Assembly (NCBI GenBank): GCA_934373375.1
Contig: CAKROP010000072.1
Location: 1-8,426, forward strand
Source of the DNA: an uncultured Anaerosacchariphilus sp.
GTDB lineage: Bacteria; Bacillota; Clostridia; Lachnospirales; Lachnospiraceae
Direction: 5' to 3'
Length of the DNA stretch: 8,426 bases
A program made the translations under genes and the position numbers. Shown piece by piece: positions 7,419-8,426 of this stretch. Each line of letters starts with the position of its first letter. Position 1 is the stretch's first letter. The notes below the pieces were generated by a model. It had not been told where the DNA came from, did no database searches, and was given only the letters and a program-made list of their open reading frames with translations.

Positions 7419-7431
7419 GTACTATGTACAA
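7417..7431 (+). repeat. Inverted repeat over the start codon of the sugar phosphotransferase gene
   Basis: TTGTAC (7417-7422) and GTACAA (7426-7431) are perfect arms around a three-base TAT loop. The ATG at 7424-7426 sits in the loop and first stem position. The nearest Shine-Dalgarno-like run, GAAGGG (7405-7410), is 13 bases from the ATG, longer than usual, so the hairpin may affect initiation. Confidence 0.4.
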
Positions 7432-8426
7432 AAAAGAATCGACCGGGTGGTTCAAGCATTACGATTTTATCCTTCTGGATATGATTTGCCTGCAGGCCGC
7501 CTTTCTTCTCGCATATATCATCCGCGGTTTCGAAGGAAATCCGTACTCCATCGTTCTTTATCGGAACATGGCCGTCTTTATCGCGTTTGCGGACATCGTT
7601 ACCCTCTTCTTTTTCGAGACGCTGAAAAACGTCCTGAAAAGAGGACCCTATATTGAATTTATGGAAACCGTGAAGCACGTGGTCATTGTCAGTGCTCTCG
7701 GCGTATTTTATCTTTATCTTGTTCAGGACGCGCAGGACTATTCCCGCCTGATGCTGGGCATCATGTATGTGATCTATTTCTTTCTGACCTACACAGTACG
7801 GCAAATATGGAAAACCATCCTGAGACGCCGTATGGTGATAGGCGGCGACCGGTCCCTGCTGATCGTCACCCGGGCCGACGAAGCCGCTGAAGCTGTCCGG
7901 AACCTGAAGAAAAATAACTATGAGATGTTCACACTCTCCGGTCTGGTCATCCTTGATCGCGATATGACCGGCCAGAAAATTGAGGGTATCCCGGTTGTCG
8001 CAGGCGCCGCAGACGCTCCCATGTACGTATGTCAGGAGTGGATTGACGAGGTTCTGATCATTCCCTCCGTCGAGGAGGATCCGCTTCTTCAGGATCTGGT
8101 CCATAAATTCGTGGAATCCGGCGTAGCGGTACACCTGAATCTGTCCCGGGAGGTCAATATCCCCGGTCAGAAGCAGATCATGGAAAAGGTCGGCAGCTAC
8201 ACCGTGCTGACCACCAGCATGACCTTTGTTTCCGCTAAACAGCTCTTTATCAAGCGCGCCATGGATATCGCAGGGGGCCTTGTTGGCTGCCTGCTGACCG
8301 GCATCGTATTTATTTTTGTGGCCCCGGCCATCTATATCAGCTCTCCGGGTCCGATTTTCTTCTCACAGGAGCGTGTGGGGAAAAACGGTAAGAAATTCAA
8401 AATGTACAAGTTCCGCAGCATGTATC
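7424..8426 (+). CDS. Undecaprenyl-phosphate sugar phosphotransferase, N-terminal 334 codons (cut by window edge)
   Basis: Predicted initiating enzyme of surface-glycan assembly: it moves a sugar phosphate from a nucleotide sugar onto undecaprenyl phosphate at the inner membrane face. The open frame from the ATG at 7424 reaches the window edge. An N-terminal block has about four membrane helices (roughly 13-33, 47-66, 85-101, 109-127). A soluble Rossmann-like CoA_binding_3-type domain follows (about 138-240, starting IGGDRSLLIVTRADEA). The bacterial sugar transferase domain then begins with KRAMDI (277-282), a membrane segment (about 283-305), SPGPIFFSQERVG (307-319) and KFRSM (329-333). The catalytic Asp-Glu of the family should come soon after, outside the window. 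The sugar cannot be told from this part. The Wzy-like gene diverges 136 bp away, consistent with one polysaccharide locus. The promoter is strong but the ribosome site weak. Confidence 0.93.
   Translation, partial: MYKKESTGWFKHYDFILLDMICLQAAFLLAYIIRGFEGNPYSIVLYRNMAVFIAFADIVTLFFFETLKNVLKRGPYIEFMETVKHVVIVSALGVFYLYLVQDAQDYSRLMLGIMYVIYFFLTYTVRQIWKTILRRRMVIGGDRSLLIVTRADEAAEAVRNLKKNNYEMFTLSGLVILDRDMTGQKIEGIPVVAGAADAPMYVCQEWIDEVLIIPSVEEDPLLQDLVHKFVESGVAVHLNLSREVNIPGQKQIMEKVGSYTVLTTSMTFVSAKQLFIKRAMDIAGGLVGCLLTGIVFIFVAPAIYISSPGPIFFSQERVGKNGKKFKMYKFRSMY

Noticed and set aside
7334..8134. A 266-residue minus-strand open frame opposite the sugar phosphotransferase
   Set aside because: It is codon-aligned with the real plus-strand gene, has no family motifs and extends through the promoter region. 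The plus strand encodes clear KRAMDI, SPGPIFF and KFRSM motifs.

Overview
The window is ordinary bacterial chromosome. It carries most of an F1Fo ATP synthase (atp) operon on the minus strand, followed by the edge of a cell-surface polysaccharide locus. The organism is probably an anaerobic Firmicute of the class Clostridia, perhaps Lachnospiraceae. The reasons are strong AGGAGG-type ribosome binding sites, moderate base composition, an atpZ-atpI pair ahead of atpB, an RHFGN form of the a-subunit motif, and a c subunit with two carboxylates. This placement is inference from protein style; no search was run.

Layout in transcription order on the minus strand: a Wzy/O-antigen-ligase-like membrane protein (7287-6052); a good sigma-A-type promoter (6029-6001); atpZ (5947-5675); atpI (5659-5243); atpB, subunit a (5201-4443); atpE, subunit c (4392-4114); atpF, subunit b (4068-3565); atpH, delta (3568-3029); atpA, alpha (2992-1463); atpG, gamma (1443-586); and the first 174 codons of atpD, beta (523 to the window edge). 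The rest of atpD, and presumably atpC (epsilon), lie outside. On the plus strand, diverging from the Wzy-like gene, an undecaprenyl-phosphate sugar phosphotransferase starts at 7424 and runs off the right end.

The atp genes encode the a, b and c parts of the membrane sector, the delta stalk and the alpha, gamma and beta parts of F1, plus two small membrane accessory proteins. The most informative feature is the c subunit. Its glutamate in the first helix, glutamate in the second helix, and Thr-Thr-...-Tyr after the second glutamate match the two-carboxylate Na+-binding pattern, so the enzyme is predicted to be coupled to Na+. The two polysaccharide genes would act at the start (loading a sugar phosphate on the lipid carrier) and at polymerisation or ligation of a surface glycan. 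Their shared 136-bp upstream region holds two opposed promoters whose -35 boxes overlap.

I found no RNA gene, mobile element, CRISPR array, attachment site or convincing Rho-independent terminator. There is no intergenic stretch over 300 bases. I see no evidence for a wholly undescribed system; the leads are the ion specificity, the overlapping divergent promoters and possible read-through from the polysaccharide gene into the atp operon.
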